Source: Megachile rotundata
Taxonomy: Eukaryota > Arthropoda > Insecta > Hymenoptera > Megachilidae
Length of the DNA stretch: 64,000 nt
NCBI RefSeq assembly: GCF_050947335.1
Contig: NC_134985.1
Span: forward strand, 16,917,190-16,981,189
Direction: 5' to 3'
Positions within the stretch are counted from its first letter, which is position 1. Each line of letters begins with the position of its first letter. The translations under genes and the position numbers were made by a program. This document shows, in pieces, positions 62,653-64,000 of the stretch. The notes beneath the pieces were generated by a model that was not told the DNA's origin, did not search any database, and was given only the letters and a program-made list of their open reading frames with translations.

Positions 62653-63183
62653 TTGTAACTCCACGCGTCCTGTAATTCCACGCGTTGTAATTCCACGCGC
62701 AGTAATTCCACGCGCTGTAATTCCACGCGTTGCAACTCCACGCGATGTAATTCCAGGCACCGTAATTTCACGCGCTGTAATTCCACGCGTTGTAATTCCA
62801 CGCGTCCCGTAATTCCACGCGTTGAAACTCCATGCGATGAAATTCCACGCGCTGTAATTTCACGCGTCCCGTAATTTCACGCGCTGTAATTCCATGCGTT
62901 GTAATTCCACGCGTCCCGTAATTCCACGCGTTGCAACTCAACGCGCTATAATTCCACGCGTCCTGTAATTCTACGCGCTGTAATTCTACGCGTTGCAACT
63001 CAACGCGCTGTAATTCCACGCGTCCTGCAATTCCATGCGTTGTAATTCTACGCGTTGCAACTCCACGCACCGTAATTCCACGCGATGTAACTCCTCGCAT
63101 TGTAATTCCACACGTCCCGTAATTCCACGCGCTGTAATTCCACGCGTCCTGTAATTCTACGCGTTGCAACTCCACGCGTTGTA
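62653..63183. repeat. 15/17-bp satellite array B2 (ACGCGT core)
   Basis: About 34 monomers of the same family as B1: TGTAATTCCACGCGT, a 17-base form ACGCGTCCCGTAATTCC, and GCAACTCCACGCG. Minus-strand frames through it (62479-62760, 62514-62801, 62768-63175) are pentapeptide-like repeat translations. It sits inside a G-rich TTTGGGATTTG tract and is bordered on each side by the same 12 bases, TTTGGGTATTTG. Confidence 0.95.
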
Positions 63184-63310
63184 TTTGGGTATTTGATGAT
63201 TTGCAAATTTAGGAATATAGCAATTTGCGGATTTGAGAGCTTGCCAATTTGGGAATTTCGAACTTGTGTTCTTGACAATTTGGAAATTTAAGAATTTGGT
63301 AACTTGGAAA
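63184..63310. repeat. GGATTTG-type low-complexity tail
   Basis: Words such as GATTTGCAAATTTAGG, CAATTTGGGAATTTCG and GGAAATTTAAG continue the G-rich tract that precedes array B2 at 62580-62652. This suggests one tract interrupted by the satellite. Confidence 0.7.
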
Positions 63311-64000
63311 TTAGAGACCTATTTATTTGGATATGTGGCACTCACCTTTGTGTTTTGCAAACGTGGAAAATTTGAAAATCCCAGAATTACTTAAAAATAT
63401 CTAAATTGCAAATTTCTCGTTTTCAAATCTGAGGATCCCAAAATTAAAAAGTTCCATCATAAAATTACCACAGATTGTAGAATAGTTGTACCCTACTCTG
63501 ATGGTTCGACATCCCGCATCTTCCAGAAGCCCCCACGCAATATGAATCGCCATAGATCGATGTCAATGTAGGTGTTAACCGATATCGATTCTCTATTGTG
63601 TACCATTGTTAGAAGAAACCGATTGCATGAGAGTGAAACGCAGTGACCCCAGGGTCATTTCTAATCACGGAAATGGCGATGTCTCGCCGGACGACCCCCT
63701 CAGGATCGGTTTCAGAAACAGCGAATTACATCGGGTCGAAAATCTTAAGGGGGATGCCCGCGACACAATGTCGAGCACGCCCACGCAGATGGCGCGCCCC
63801 GGGTGTAGTAGTTAATTTCCTCTGTCCAAACAGCGCTAATCCCGAGTGACATAAGCCAACTGACGCGGCTAGAGCTACGTATACACCCTAAATAAAGGGG
63901 CACACTGAGGGGGCAGACGTCCACGGAAGTCACTTTACTAAAACAGACAGTTGTCACGACGAATTTACGTCTTTTTACTTCGTTTTGAGAAAGGCGTTTT
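63311..64000. other. Unique DNA to window end
   Basis: AT-rich to 63470, then balanced to GC-rich. Two overlapping + frames (63606-63815, 63643-63849) and a - frame (63745-63957) use the same bases in different phases; none is recognisable. An AGATGGCGCGCC word lies at 63787. Confidence 0.55.

Overview
This window looks like gene-poor insect DNA, most likely hymenopteran. The inference rests on strong swings between AT-rich and CpG-rich stretches, an abundance of undecayed CpG in the GC-rich blocks, short TTAGG-like words, and a very high density of minisatellites. No bacterial-style operon layout, ribosome-binding sites, rRNA, tRNA or CRISPR is visible. The species cannot be named from the sequence alone.

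No protein-coding gene could be recognised. The longest open frames (41955-42722 +, 60712-61368 -, 60941-61588 -) are translations of 15-bp tandem repeats: a period divisible by three keeps a frame open if one monomer has no stop in it. The longest open frames outside repeats (56240-56953 + and 23540-24217 -) match no family I know and are listed only as unproven ORFs. The window could be an intergenic desert or the inside of a very long intron; the sequence does not decide.

Layout. 1-2439: non-repetitive sequence. 2440-3190: G-rich GGGATTT tract followed by a 10-bp array. 4385-5470: degenerate TTTGATTTCATTGTAAG-type array. 9780-10680: ACGCGT-centred 15-bp satellite (array A). 12548-12746: possible degenerate MITE. 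15301-15760: 93-bp array. 17805-18335 and 19060-19800: C-rich tracts that are the opposite-strand form of the 2440 tract. 22682-23208: 266-bp tandem duplication. 29631-31890: a diverged inverted repeat pair enclosing a 106-bp array (30055-30687). 32938-33212: 95-bp array. 37435-37965: 17-bp array with GGTACC. 41945-42716: 15-bp array C. 42800-43035: 39-bp array. 46364-46997: 201-bp array. 48282-48475: 93-bp duplication. 54270-54600 and 56935-57600: ACATAT/ATGTAT arrays. 60620-61520 and 62653-63183: two more ACGCGT arrays (B1 and B2). The remainder is apparently unique DNA, partly CpG-rich.

The most interesting structure is the 15-bp satellite superfamily. A, B1 and B2 share a monomer centred on the palindrome ACGCGT. 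Array C reads like a CpG-decayed relative (ACGCGT to ACACGT to ACACAT) with the same period. Other points worth a look are a dense potential G-quadruplex at 2611-2662, the inverted repeat pair near 29.6/31.9 kb, and B2 sitting between two copies of a 12-bp direct repeat.
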